37,326 nucleotides of DNA, from contig NZ_WACG01000010.1 in NCBI RefSeq assembly GCF_009193255.1, forward strand, positions 1 to 37,326, written 5' to 3'. Positions within the stretch are counted from its first letter, which is position 1. Each line of letters opens with the position of its first letter. A model generated the notes under the pieces. It did not search any database, was not told the DNA's origin, and was given only the letters and a program-made list of their open reading frames with translations. This document shows positions 15,063-24,422 of the stretch, one piece after another. The translations under genes and the position numbers were made by a program. The DNA comes from Arthrobacter koreensis (lineage in GTDB: Bacteria; Actinomycetota; Actinomycetes; Actinomycetales; Micrococcaceae).

Positions 15063-18000
15063 GCTTGGTAGTCGCCCAGAATGAGGCTGGTTAGCGCAGG
15101 CATCACCACATCGGAGGACAAGTGCGTGCTGACCCACGACCGTGCGTCAGAGCCCTGGCGCTTCCATTCTTGGGGGGTTCTGGTCGTCGTTAGTATGTAC
15201 GCCACCATTTCCGGAACGGATGCAAACAGCCATGACGAGGGGTAGATCTGGTCCGCCCCGGGCCAAGCCAAGCTCACGGGCACGGCGCCGCTGGCTCCCC
15301 CGTCCGCCAAGGTCATGTGGAAAGACTCGAAGTCACTGACTGAGAGGACCACGCCGATATCTCTGTACCAGCAGCTCATATCCGGTCCATGCCCGTCAAA
15401 GGTGACGGCTCCTCGGAGCAGGGCATCGGCTTCGATGCGCCGGTACTGCGACTCGTAATACGACATTTCGTCGGGTCTCGCACTCATCCACGCGTAGTCC
15501 TCGGGCCGTTTGCCCTTGATGCGCAACCGGTAACGAGGATCGACGGCGCGAAGTGCGGCCAGCAGGTCCAGGGCCCTGCCTAAACCTTTCTGGGCAGGCA
15601 CTATCCCCACCAGGCCCAAAGTGAACCGCGCGTCATCGGCCTTCGGTCTTGCTAATTCCAAAGCCTCCACAGGGTTGGGCAGAACGACCGACTTCACCGG
15701 GGGTAGACCAAAATTTCTCAGGGCTACGTTCTTGACGTGCTCCCCAACAAAGATGAATTTCTCCACCCGGTCGGTGTCTATCATCTTGGGATAATCAGTG
15801 AAAAGTTCCTGTGAGTGAAACCGGGATACCAACCGCTGATGTTCGTGCAGGTTCTTGGAGTACCAAACGGCGTTCCCCAGCGTCCACTCCGTGAAAACAA
15901 CGTCAGCCTGGGAAAGCTTCTGCCTGCTAAGTTCCTCATCATGCTGATTGTGTCCCTGCCACGAGTCCAGCACTACTGTATGTCCCTGGGATTCAAGAGA
16001 CTGGATGATACCGCTGGCGAACTTCAAGTCATGGCCGGCTATGAGAATGTTCGTGTTTGACCGCGGCCTGACGGAAACCCGCGGCTGCGCAGCATGGAGT
16101 CTACCAACTCCCGGATACCGGCGAAAAACAACGCTCGAATTGATCTGCTTCGAACCGGTCCCCGTTGATGACAGTCTGGGGGATCCCACGGGAGCGGTTC
16201 CATAGCGCAACAGGCCTTCGCCCGCCCCGCCGCCGAGTTCGGCGGACGAGCCGATCTCAGACCATTCACCATAGGTCGCCGCCGTCAGAAGATCCTCGAA
16301 AACTGTTCTGTCGGGCCCCTCCCCCGGCATCTCGCCAACCCACCGGATGCCCAGTCGATCGAGCATTACGGGGGTCGCTTCCGAATCTGCAAGTAAGTCC
16401 AGGCCGCTTCCTTCCACCGCAGAGGGGTCAGGGATGATTACCACTGTCGGCCTAATTGTCTGAGCAGCCAAAAGACGCAGCGCTTCCGGACTCGGGGCGC
16501 TAAGCCGTACCGCATACCGTGGCGGTTCCGGTGCACGGACCACCATGCCGGCGCAGCGAAGCATGTAGGCCAGTCGGTGGGCAGCGGTGTGCCCGCGATG
16601 GATTAGCCGATAACCAAGCCAGGCGTCACGCAGTCTCACTGTTTCGTTCTTCATCCAGCGGCTGAGGACGGCGTGTGCTTCCTCCCCATTGGCGACTGTT
16701 TGGACAAGGCCAGCCATGACGTTCGCGACGCCCTCGCCTTTTCCACTGAGGACAACGGAACCCGAAGCGGCAATCTCTGCAACCCGGCGGGAGAACATTG
16801 TCGGAGAGGCGTCCACGGAATTGACGTTCACGTGGACAGGGTGTGCCTTGTAGGCCTTTACCATTTCCAGATAAGGCAGCCCTCCTCGAACAAACGGTCC
16901 CAGACTGGGCGGAAAGCGATAAGGGCTATCTTCGCTGAGATGCTGTCGATCATAGATGGCAAGCCCAAACGGCTTGGCTGCTGACAGGATTGCTGCCAGC
17001 TCCGCGGAGCGAGCTGGGTACCGATCACCATAATACGAACCGGCATAGGCGACAGTGTGTTCGTACGGGTAGTCGGTGGGGAGAGGGTTATGGAGTTTTG
17101 GCTGGGCGTAGAAGGGAAGCGAAGCAACCGTTCGGTTGCGGCTGCTGGACTCGGCGTACCGTTCGATACAGCCAGAGTCGGTTGTGAACACATGGTCGAA
17201 GAGTTCGGCTGTTCGCTTGAACCGGTTGAAGTGGACAGGGTCTTCCTTGTTCCAGAAGAGCGTTGGGATGGACTGCTCATTGCAGAATGCGATTATCCCG
17301 CGGAGGTCACTGAAGCGTTCCTCGTCGTAGTAACCAACCCTCTGCTTCCATTTCCCGCCTACCCCTTCCCAGGCGGATTCAACAAGCAGCACGTCGATTG
17401 GGCTTTGCGTGAGCTGGTCCCGCCAGGCACCGGGCAGTAGCTCTGTCAAGTGCACTTCAGGGCGGAGTCCTTCAGTAGTAAAGGAGTCGGCTATAACCCC
17501 GACAGAGATCTGCTTCAGATTTCTTTGATGGGGCAGCTCAGGCTGGTCGCCCTGAAGAAGCGGCAAAAACGACTCACTCATGGTGCGGGCTATGTCACCC
17601 CACTGGCGGGACCGGACTACCCAAAGCCGCGCTCGTCTGCCCAGTTCCTCGCGAAGAGCCTTGTTGCTCAGGAGTTTGGAAAGCTGATCTGCCAGCGACT
17701 CCGGATCGGCAGGCTCAGCGAGCAGCGCCCGTTCCTGGTCCGCACCCGCAAACTCCCGAAGGGGTGCCAGGTCCGTCAGCACCATGGCTTTTCCTGCGGC
17801 CATGGCTTCCAGCGGTTTCAAAGGCGACACCAATTCGGTAACCGGAAGACGCAGACGGGGACACGGCATCACGTCGAAAATGCTTACGTAGGCGGGTACG
17901 TCCGTGGCTTCCACCCTGCCGGTAAACGTGATCTGCTCCCCAAGTCCCAGGCTTTTCGCATGTGCCATAAGCTTCGGTAGTTCTGGACCGTCGCCAACAA

Positions 18001-19468
18001 TGACTGCGTGGAAATCCACGTCCCGGTCCCGGAGCAGAGCGGCGGCGCTCAGCAGATCAGACAGTCCCTCGTAATGGACCAAACTCCCGGCGTATCCAAT
18101 GACCGGTACACCGACTGGCAGGCCAAGGTCGAGGCGCAGTTTGTCTGACGCCGGCATCGGTGTAAACCGGTCTGTGTCCACGCCGTTTGGCAACACCTGG
18201 ATTTTGTCCCGCTGGACTCCACGGAGAACCAGTTCTTCACGGACCTGTTCCGTGATCGCAAAGACGATGTCAGCGTTGGTCGCTACAAGCGTTTCGAGCC
18301 TCTTCGCCAAGTGGTAGCGTTCGGATGTCTCCCATCCGGGTTTCTCGGAGGCTTCGGTGATCTCCCACAGTCCCCGCACCTCGTAGGAGAACGGCACGCC
18401 AAGGCGACGGGCTGCAAGCAACGCCGGCAGGGCCGTTACGTGGTTCGAGGCCGAATGAATAGCCGCGGCCCTTGCCCGTTGGGCTTCCCGCACATACACG
18501 TCAGCAGCCTCCAGCCAATAACGGTCTAGTGGCTGGTCGCTCCACGAAGGACCGGGCGTGAAAACGTGCTCCACCCCAAGGACGTCCCTCGTAAAGCGCG
18601 TCGCGGGCGGTTTTGGCTGGTCCACCGGCACATCCCAGGGGTAGCCAGGGCGGGCGATTACCCGAACGTCTGCACCCTGGTTCAGGAACCCCTGAACCAG
18701 TTCAGCGGTTCGCGTCGAATAGCCGTTGCTGTTGAAGTGCCCGGTGCTGTGGGCACAGTACATGACCCGCCCGCGCTCAACGAGGTACCCGGCGTTGGGC
18801 TGCCGAGGAGCGATGTCCGGTCCGCTGTGCCACAACCGCTCCTGGCCGAGAACCGCTTCGGTTGTCCTCCGCCCACGAGCATCCAGTGATTCGAGAGCTG
18901 CCGCATGCTCCCGGATAAGCGCAGCTGGTGCCTGAATCTCTCCGAGAACATAGTAGTAATGCGCGACAGCACGGAGAATATTGGCCGCGGACGGTTCCTT
19001 CCTCACATCGGACAGCAACTCCTCCAGCCGGATTTCCCGCTCCGTACGCTGCTCACCCGAGCCTTCCGGATCGGGAGATACCGGCGCTTGTTCCAGTGTT
19101 CGCCGTTCCTCAGTTTGCGGGGCGGGGTGCTTGAGAGACCGAACCGGTCCAGCAGGGCGGACCTTCCTTATCGGCGCCAAGATAGCCTTTCCAAGCCGTA
19201 AACTCGCAGATCGGCGCAGCTGAGTCAACACGGCCTTCAGCTGCTGGACCTCGCTCCTCGATGCCTTCAGGTCTGAACGCAATCTCTCCGTTTCGGCATG
19301 CAGGTGACGGAACTCCCTTTGGAGGTTCAGCAGGGCCAGTGCATCCTCTTGGGCACGGACCACCGACTCTTCATGCAAAGCCAAGAGGCTGTCTATATCC
19401 GAGGGGTACTTCTGACGGCGTGCCAGTGCGGCAGCCGAAAAGGACTGCTCTTCATCCTCGTACTTCAT
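15059..19468 (-). CDS. Four-module glycosyltransferase (coiled coil, GT4, CgeB-like, degenerate GT2, second GT4-like)
   Basis: A 1469-residue cytoplasmic protein. Residues about 40-90 form a charged coiled coil. Module 1 (about 230-640) is GT4: NSNGYSTRTAELVQG, YEVRGLWE, LPNGVDTDRF, GYAGSLVHYEGL, and the nucleotide-binding end LVSPLKPLEAMAAGK. Module 2 (about 655-980) is CgeB-like: LLVESAWEG, LFWNKEDPVHF, LFDHVFTTDS, NVNSVDASPTMFSRRVAEIAASG. Module 3 (about 985-1105) looks like a GT2 domain without its DxD. Module 4 (about 1138-1465) is a second GT-B/GT4-like unit: NILIAGHDLKFASG, VVFTEWTLGNAVWYS, LGLVGIVPAQKGLGRAL, SDFESFHMTLADGGASG. It probably adds two or more sugars of a repeat unit. Located 42 bases after wecC and overlapping the hydrolase gene. 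Confidence 0.85.
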   Translation of the reverse strand: MKYEDEEQSFSAAALARRQKYPSDIDSLLALHEESVVRAQEDALALLNLQREFRHLHAETERLRSDLKASRSEVQQLKAVLTQLRRSASLRLGKAILAPIRKVRPAGPVRSLKHPAPQTEERRTLEQAPVSPDPEGSGEQRTEREIRLEELLSDVRKEPSAANILRAVAHYYYVLGEIQAPAALIREHAAALESLDARGRRTTEAVLGQERLWHSGPDIAPRQPNAGYLVERGRVMYCAHSTGHFNSNGYSTRTAELVQGFLNQGADVRVIARPGYPWDVPVDQPKPPATRFTRDVLGVEHVFTPGPSWSDQPLDRYWLEAADVYVREAQRARAAAIHSASNHVTALPALLAARRLGVPFSYEVRGLWEITEASEKPGWETSERYHLAKRLETLVATNADIVFAITEQVREELVLRGVQRDKIQVLPNGVDTDRFTPMPASDKLRLDLGLPVGVPVIGYAGSLVHYEGLSDLLSAAALLRDRDVDFHAVIVGDGPELPKLMAHAKSLGLGEQITFTGRVEATDVPAYVSIFDVMPCPRLRLPVTELVSPLKPLEAMAAGKAMVLTDLAPLREFAGADQERALLAEPADPESLADQLSKLLSNKALREELGRRARLWVVRSRQWGDIARTMSESFLPLLQGDQPELPHQRNLKQISVGVIADSFTTEGLRPEVHLTELLPGAWRDQLTQSPIDVLLVESAWEGVGGKWKQRVGYYDEERFSDLRGIIAFCNEQSIPTLFWNKEDPVHFNRFKRTAELFDHVFTTDSGCIERYAESSSRNRTVASLPFYAQPKLHNPLPTDYPYEHTVAYAGSYYGDRYPARSAELAAILSAAKPFGLAIYDRQHLSEDSPYRFPPSLGPFVRGGLPYLEMVKAYKAHPVHVNVNSVDASPTMFSRRVAEIAASGSVVLSGKGEGVANVMAGLVQTVANGEEAHAVLSRWMKNETVRLRDAWLGYRLIHRGHTAAHRLAYMLRCAGMVVRAPEPPRYAVRLSAPSPEALRLLAAQTIRPTVVIIPDPSAVEGSGLDLLADSEATPVMLDRLGIRWVGEMPGEGPDRTVFEDLLTAATYGEWSEIGSSAELGGGAGEGLLRYGTAPVGSPRLSSTGTGSKQINSSVVFRRYPGVGRLHAAQPRVSVRPRSNTNILIAGHDLKFASGIIQSLESQGHTVVLDSWQGHNQHDEELSRQKLSQADVVFTEWTLGNAVWYSKNLHEHQRLVSRFHSQELFTDYPKMIDTDRVEKFIFVGEHVKNVALRNFGLPPVKSVVLPNPVEALELARPKADDARFTLGLVGIVPAQKGLGRALDLLAALRAVDPRYRLRIKGKRPEDYAWMSARPDEMSYYESQYRRIEADALLRGAVTFDGHGPDMSCWYRDIGVVLSVSDFESFHMTLADGGASGAVPVSLAWPGADQIYPSSWLFASVPEMVAYILTTTRTPQEWKRQGSDARSWVSTHLSSDVVMPALTSLILGDYQA

Positions 19469-19510
19469 GGGTTCCTAAAGCTAATGCTGAATCAAATGAC
19501 GTCGGGTTGG

Positions 19511-20758
19511 CTAGCGCCATACTCCACGCGTATCAATGAGTTTCTTGCCGGCCAGGAGCCCCCTGTCCAGTTCCTTGAAGGCCGTGTGATCTACGAGCAA
19601 GAGGACAACATCTGCCTGCGCGACTGCGTCCTTCGTTGCGGAAAGCATAACGTTGTTCCGGCCCATGAGGGCTCGGGGCAGTTCTTCCACATGGGGTTCC
19701 GCTACGGAGAAGCGGACCTCGGGGAGCTGCTCACTCAGCGAGGCAACAATGGAGATGGCCGGAGACTCCCGCAGGTCGTCAATGTCTGCCTTGAACGCCA
19801 ACCCCAACGCAGCCACCGTCGCGTCTGGACGGTCGGCAACTAATTCCTGAACCTTTGCGATAACCCACTCCGGCTTCGCGTCGTTCGTCTCACGGGCCTG
19901 GCGAATAAGCTTGGCATCCTCGGGAGCCGCCGCCACGATAAACCAGGGATCAACCGCGATGCAGTGGCCGCCGACTCCGGGGCCAGGCTGCAGAATGTTC
20001 ACCCGTGGATGGTGGTTGGCCAGCTCAATGAGCTCCCACACATCGATCCCCAAGCGGGAGCTAATGACCGACAGTTCGTTAGCGAAGGCGATATTAACGT
20101 CGCGGTAAGAGTTTTCGACCAGCTTCGCCATTTCAGCGGTCTTGGCATCCGTGACGTGCATTGCCCCTTCGCAAAATACGCTGTAGAGGTCGCGTGCCAT
20201 TTCTGCGGCGGCGCGGGTAAGGCCACCTACAATCCGGTCGTTGGCAACGAGCTCGATCATGACCCGGCCTGGAAGCACACGCTCTGGACAATGTGCAACA
20301 TGGAGCACAGGCTTTCCTGATTCCGTGTCGAGCGACAGATCAGGGCGGAGCTCAACGAGGTAGTCGCCAAGGTGTTGCGTAGCGCCGGGAGGAGAGGTCG
20401 ACTCCAGAATAACCAGCTCATCCCCCGTCAGCTGGGGGGCGATGCTCCGCGCTGCTGCCTCTATGTATGAGAGGTCGGCGGTCCGGTCAGAGTTGAACGG
20501 AGTCGGAACAGCGACGATATAGGCGTCGGCCACGGGTGTGTCCGTTGTGGCTTTCAAAGTACCGGCTGATACAGCTTGGGACACTGCTTCGCCCAAGTCG
20601 GGCTCGACAAACGGAACCTCTCCCCGGTTGATGGCTTCCACTGAGGATTCCTTGACGTCAACGCCGATGACGTTAAGTCCTTTGCCTGCCAGTACAGCCG
20701 CCGTAGGCAGGCCAATATAACCCAGGCCAATAACAGCTACGCTCTTAATTTCTTTCAT
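19511..20758 (-). CDS. wecC: UDP-N-acetyl-D-mannosamine dehydrogenase
   Basis: Oxidises UDP-ManNAc to UDP-ManNAcA with two NAD+. 415 residues. The Rossmann motif VIGLGYIGLPTA is at about 9-20, ESTSPPGAT at about 119-127, the catalytic lysine in AEMAKLVENSYRD at about 212 and the catalytic cysteine in PGPGVGGHCIAVDPWFI at about 266. PGVGGHCIAVDPWF favours the WecC group over UDP-glucose dehydrogenase. ATG 20758 follows the upstream stop by 7 bases. With wecB it commits UDP-GlcNAc to UDP-ManNAcA, a sugar found in Micrococcus luteus teichuronic acid. UDP-GlcNAc dehydrogenation is a less likely alternative. Confidence 0.92.
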   Translation of the reverse strand: MKEIKSVAVIGLGYIGLPTAAVLAGKGLNVIGVDVKESSVEAINRGEVPFVEPDLGEAVSQAVSAGTLKATTDTPVADAYIVAVPTPFNSDRTADLSYIEAAARSIAPQLTGDELVILESTSPPGATQHLGDYLVELRPDLSLDTESGKPVLHVAHCPERVLPGRVMIELVANDRIVGGLTRAAAEMARDLYSVFCEGAMHVTDAKTAEMAKLVENSYRDVNIAFANELSVISSRLGIDVWELIELANHHPRVNILQPGPGVGGHCIAVDPWFIVAAAPEDAKLIRQARETNDAKPEWVIAKVQELVADRPDATVAALGLAFKADIDDLRESPAISIVASLSEQLPEVRFSVAEPHVEELPRALMGRNNVMLSATKDAVAQADVVLLLVDHTAFKELDRGLLAGKKLIDTRGVWR

Positions 20759-20765
20759 GTTTCCC

Positions 20766-22664
20766 CTAAAGTGTTACGTGTTCTTCGGGCGAGCCGAAAA
20801 ACTGTATATCTCCCGATGTCAGGAGTTCTGCATCGGAGACCTTCCATGCATGGTTCACGCTTCCACGGAACTGGAAATAGTTGTATTTGTCAGCGGAATA
20901 GATGGTCCCTCCACGCGCAGTGACCTCGTTGAGGAACGTACTGTCCTCTCCAGTACGGAGACTCTGGAACGGAATGTCGCCAAACATGTCCTTTCGCGCA
21001 GTGATTGTGGGGCCCATCACCATGTTAGTGAATCTGTGCTCCCGCTCGGCAAATCGTAGGAGCGCTGCTTTCCGTTCCATGAGATACATGTAGTGGGCTT
21101 GTTTCCCCACCACGTCGGCCCGTGAGTATGCGAGGGCATTAGTCAGGTCCAGCAAATAGTTCGGCCCGTAATAATCGTCGTCATCCATCTTCGAGAGGAC
21201 CTCGCCGCTGGCCGCTTTGACGCAGTGATTCAGGCACTCGCCTAGCGACAGATCCGCAGGCTGGTGGAGGAGTACGAGGTTGGGGACGGAGTGTTCCTCC
21301 TGCCACCGCCGGACCTGATCCTCCCCCACCTCAAAACCGTGCGTCAGCAACACCAGTTCAGTAGCTGGTCCCGTCAATCCGCCAACGGTTCTGAAAACCT
21401 GTTCCAGTTGGTGCGGCCGGTTAGAGGACACAAGCAGGGACACACAGGGTAACGCCACCGCCTGGGCTTTTTCCGGCACGGCGCGGCGAAGGACCGTCTC
21501 CGCCCGGTGGGCGTAGGTGTGCTCTGCCCAAATGCGCCGCTGGGCCAGATGCAGCTGTCTTGATGACAGCTCCGGATTACGCATCAGGGCACGGAGGGTG
21601 TGGGCGGCTTCCGCGCGGTCGGCCACAATGAACTGTTCATCGTTGTCCCAAAGCTGTGTCAGCGCCGTACTTGGAGTACTTACCACGCTGGTACCCGACG
21701 CAGTTATTTCAAAGATTCGCCGGGCACACATGCTCGGAGAGTCCACCACGGAGTTGACATTGAGGAACGCTTTGTAGGCCTTGTAGGCCGTAAGCATTCG
21801 GTCATAGGTGAGGCTGCCAACCACTCGTTGATCGTACGGAGTTGGAAACTTGTAGTTGTCGTCTGCCTCAGCGTGCCGGGAGAAGATTTCCAGGCCAATT
21901 GGCAGTTGCCTGCTGATCTGTTCGGCCGCGCCCAGGAGAACGTCCATCTGTTCGCGCCGTTGAGGGTATTTGTGGGCAAAGTACATGCCGGCGAAAGCGA
22001 CATCACGCAGGTGCCACCCATAACGCGGCCTCACCGGGTTGTGGATGACCGGCTGGGCGGCAAACTGAAGAACAGCCACCCGGTCGTGGCCAAGGTCCCT
22101 CCGGTACGAATTCAGCCGGTTCGAATCACTTGTGAACACATGATCGAACAGCTTTGCTGTTTCCAGGAAATCGTCGTAGTGCGGAGGATCCTCTTTGTTC
22201 CAAAATACAGTCGGGATGTCGCGGCTACGGCACAGCTCAACCAAGGCGCGGACGTTTGCAGAAGGCCCGTTGGAGCCCGTCAGCTGGTGCTTCCACTCAC
22301 CCTTATTTCCGGACCAGGCCGACTCTACAAAAAGAAGATCAGGCTGCTCGGCAGCAATCTCATCCGACCACCCGTCTCTGGACAGTACCGTCTGGTGCCA
22401 CTCGTAGCCGAAGGCCATAAGAGAGAAATCGTCCAGGATCACGGCAGCCGAGACTCCGGTGCGGGGATCGGGGTTGTCCACGACCATTGGGTTGAACGAA
22501 ATGCGGCGCCGGCGGCCGGTCTGGAACGCGAGGGCACCGTCAGCAGATCCACGGTAAATCCCGCGCTCAGCTCTCTCACGCCGGATCTTGGTCTGCAATC
22601 CGCTCCAGCCAGACTTCCGCAGATGCCACAGTGAACGGCGAAGCTCGGCAATATGAGCGTTCAT
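20766..22664 (-). CDS. CgeB-like / GT2 two-domain glycosyltransferase
   Basis: A 632-residue fusion. Residues about 70-395 form a CgeB-like GT-B unit (LFVESAWSG, VFWNKEDPPHY, LFDHVFTSDS, NVNSVVDSPSMCARRIFEITASG), closely similar to module 2 of the 1469-residue protein. Residues about 405-632 form a GT2 domain with VSLLVSSNRPHQLEQV and an intact metal/nucleotide motif KMDDDDYYGPNYL (Asp 494-497), followed by GEDSTFLNE, the usual acceptor-side acid. No membrane segment. ATG 22664 overlaps the ABC ATPase stop by 4 bases. Likely adds two different sugars; the substrates cannot be read from sequence. Confidence 0.88.
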   Translation of the reverse strand: MNAHIAELRRSLWHLRKSGWSGLQTKIRRERAERGIYRGSADGALAFQTGRRRRISFNPMVVDNPDPRTGVSAAVILDDFSLMAFGYEWHQTVLSRDGWSDEIAAEQPDLLFVESAWSGNKGEWKHQLTGSNGPSANVRALVELCRSRDIPTVFWNKEDPPHYDDFLETAKLFDHVFTSDSNRLNSYRRDLGHDRVAVLQFAAQPVIHNPVRPRYGWHLRDVAFAGMYFAHKYPQRREQMDVLLGAAEQISRQLPIGLEIFSRHAEADDNYKFPTPYDQRVVGSLTYDRMLTAYKAYKAFLNVNSVVDSPSMCARRIFEITASGTSVVSTPSTALTQLWDNDEQFIVADRAEAAHTLRALMRNPELSSRQLHLAQRRIWAEHTYAHRAETVLRRAVPEKAQAVALPCVSLLVSSNRPHQLEQVFRTVGGLTGPATELVLLTHGFEVGEDQVRRWQEEHSVPNLVLLHQPADLSLGECLNHCVKAASGEVLSKMDDDDYYGPNYLLDLTNALAYSRADVVGKQAHYMYLMERKAALLRFAEREHRFTNMVMGPTITARKDMFGDIPFQSLRTGEDSTFLNEVTARGGTIYSADKYNYFQFRGSVNHAWKVSDAELLTSGDIQFFGSPEEHVTL

Positions 22665-23551
22665 GCGCCCACAGACTTCCGGCGTCCGGGCTGCAGCGGC
22701 TCAACGGAGACGGTTTCTAATGTGTTCTGCATCCGACGCCGGATCTTCGCAGCAGCAAAGCGATCGCCTCCGGCGAGCTCCTTCGTGTACTTCCGGTACC
22801 AGCCAAGCGCAGTTTCCGTATCGCCGTCGAAGAGCAAGTCTCCCTTGTCGATCCAGATGACACGGGTACACAGGTCCTGAATCGTTTTCATGCTGTGGCT
22901 TACAAGGAAGACGCAGCCTGCCTGCTCCCGGAGCTGGTCCATCCTCTGTTTGGTCCGTCCCCGGAACTCGTCATCTCCCGTGTTGAGTGCCTCATCGATA
23001 ATCAGGATCTCCGGGTCGATGGCAGCTGCGATGGCAAAACGCAGTCGTGAGGACATTCCTGACGAATAGGATCTCATTGGCAAGTTAATGGAGCTGCCCA
23101 GACCAGCGAGTTCCATGATGGCTTCGTGCCGGTCTGCAATCTGTGCCCTGGTGAGGCCCATTGCCAGACAACCCAGGATCACGTTATGCGCCCCCGAGAG
23201 GTCAGGAACAAGAGCTGCTGAAACTCCAAGCATGATGGGAGTCGACGAGGCGTAGACTGCGCCCCCGGTGGGCTGTATCTTGCCGCAAATAAGCTTCATC
23301 AACGTACTCTTCCCCGAGCCGTTCAGTCCTATGACCCCAATCGCCTCACCGTGGTAGGCCACCAGAGAGAGCTCCTTGAGTGCATCGATGTGAACCGTGG
23401 ACTCTCTGCCGGCGATTTTTCGCAGGGCCCGCCCAAGCACATTTCCCCGGGACGCGCGTTTCTCGTCTGAACTGACCGTATAAGTCATTGATGCTCTGTC
23501 GATGACCACCGCCGGTGTCCTTGGCAGGAACAAATCAGTCGTCTCGGCCAT
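22661..23551 (-). CDS. Polysaccharide ABC exporter, ATPase subunit (Wzt/TagH type)
   Basis: A 296-residue nucleotide-binding subunit. Walker A GLNGSGKST at about 75-83, the signature YSSGMSSRLRFAIA at about 162-175, Walker B ILIIDEAL at about 182-189, and the switch His in VSHS at about 219. The LKELSLVAYHGEAIGVIG start and the SGMSSRLRFA signature place it in the TagH/KpsT/Wzt group. It has no long carbohydrate-binding C-terminal domain, so unlike E. coli O9a Wzt it is not expected to read a chain-end cap. Its 5' end overlaps the permease gene by 17 bases. Confidence 0.92.
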   Translation of the reverse strand: MAETTDLFLPRTPAVVIDRASMTYTVSSDEKRASRGNVLGRALRKIAGRESTVHIDALKELSLVAYHGEAIGVIGLNGSGKSTLMKLICGKIQPTGGAVYASSTPIMLGVSAALVPDLSGAHNVILGCLAMGLTRAQIADRHEAIMELAGLGSSINLPMRSYSSGMSSRLRFAIAAAIDPEILIIDEALNTGDDEFRGRTKQRMDQLREQAGCVFLVSHSMKTIQDLCTRVIWIDKGDLLFDGDTETALGWYRKYTKELAGGDRFAAAKIRRRMQNTLETVSVEPLQPGRRKSVGA

Positions 23552-24422
23552 AGCTTTCCTCCCCCTTCCAGAAGACCAGCATGCCTATAACGACGGCTCC
23601 CAGCGCCCACGCTGCCAGACCTGCCCAGCTTTGCCACCCCGGTGTCTGGGAGTAGAGGACGCTGCTGCGGACGATGTCGAGCACCAGATACAAAGGGTTG
23701 GCTTCCACGATCGCCTTGATGGCGGGAACACTGTTGTACCGGTCAATCGAAAACATGACGCAGGATGCGAACATCCAGAACCGCATGGCGAAGGAGATGA
23801 CATGAACGACGTCGTTAACCTTCGCAACGAGAGGCGCGAGGAGAAGCCCCGCACCCAAATTGAAAACGAGCTGGAGCGCGACTGCCGGCACAAGGAGAAG
23901 CCACCGCCACGTGATCTCCTCAGCAGGCGCAATCACCAGAATCATCAGAAGCATCATGATAATTACCGGGATATTGGCCAGGAATTCACGGATGTTGACA
24001 GCGACGGCCAGCGTCGCCCGCGGGAAGTTAAACGCCTGAATCACGTTGCGGTTCGTGGGAATCACCCGGGCTCCGCTGACAATGGCCCTAGAGCTCATTT
24101 GAAAAAGGAAAACCCCGATAATCAAGTAGCCGATGAAATTCTCGATGCCGCGGCTGGCTCCCAGGAGCAGCCCAAAAATAAGAAAGTAACCAAGACCGTT
24201 GAGCAACGGATCGAGGAGCAGCCATGCGCTCCCCAGCCGATCGCGTTTGTTGCCGCTCTGGACCCGTGCCCGCGCGTCGTAGACCATAAAGTGGCGATAG
24301 TTCCAGAGTGAAATCAAATAGTCGATCAAACTGGGTTTCGCCCCGACCCTGGTTAGTGACCTCAAATCCACTCTTACGGGGACAGTCTTGGCGACCAGCT
24401 CGACCTTGGTTTCCTGACTCAT
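23535..24422 (-). CDS. Polysaccharide ABC exporter, permease subunit (Wzm/TagG type, ABC-2)
   Basis: A 295-residue integral membrane protein with about six hydrophobic segments (roughly 66-88, 95-116, 150-166, 171-196, 208-226, 264-284) and a cytoplasmic N-terminus. RVQSGNKRDRLGSAWLLLDPLL is the amphipathic interface typical of TagG/Wzm, and ANPLYLVLDIVRS precedes the last helix as in ABC-2 polysaccharide permeases. It overlaps neighbours at both ends (4 and 17 bases). It would export the lipid-linked glycan made by the glycosyltransferases of this operon. Confidence 0.92.
   Translation of the reverse strand: MSQETKVELVAKTVPVRVDLRSLTRVGAKPSLIDYLISLWNYRHFMVYDARARVQSGNKRDRLGSAWLLLDPLLNGLGYFLIFGLLLGASRGIENFIGYLIIGVFLFQMSSRAIVSGARVIPTNRNVIQAFNFPRATLAVAVNIREFLANIPVIIMMLLMILVIAPAEEITWRWLLLVPAVALQLVFNLGAGLLLAPLVAKVNDVVHVISFAMRFWMFASCVMFSIDRYNSVPAIKAIVEANPLYLVLDIVRSSVLYSQTPGWQSWAGLAAWALGAVVIGMLVFWKGEESYGRDD

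Noticed and set aside
15059-19468. Fusion by assembly error of separate glycosyltransferase genes
   Set aside because: The frame is continuous with family-like sequence across the joints, and similar multi-domain glycosyltransferases exist; no sign of a chimeric junction.
21600-22634. Plus-strand open frame of 344 codons opposite the CgeB-GT2 gene
   Set aside because: Antisense shadow of a gene with clear domain motifs.
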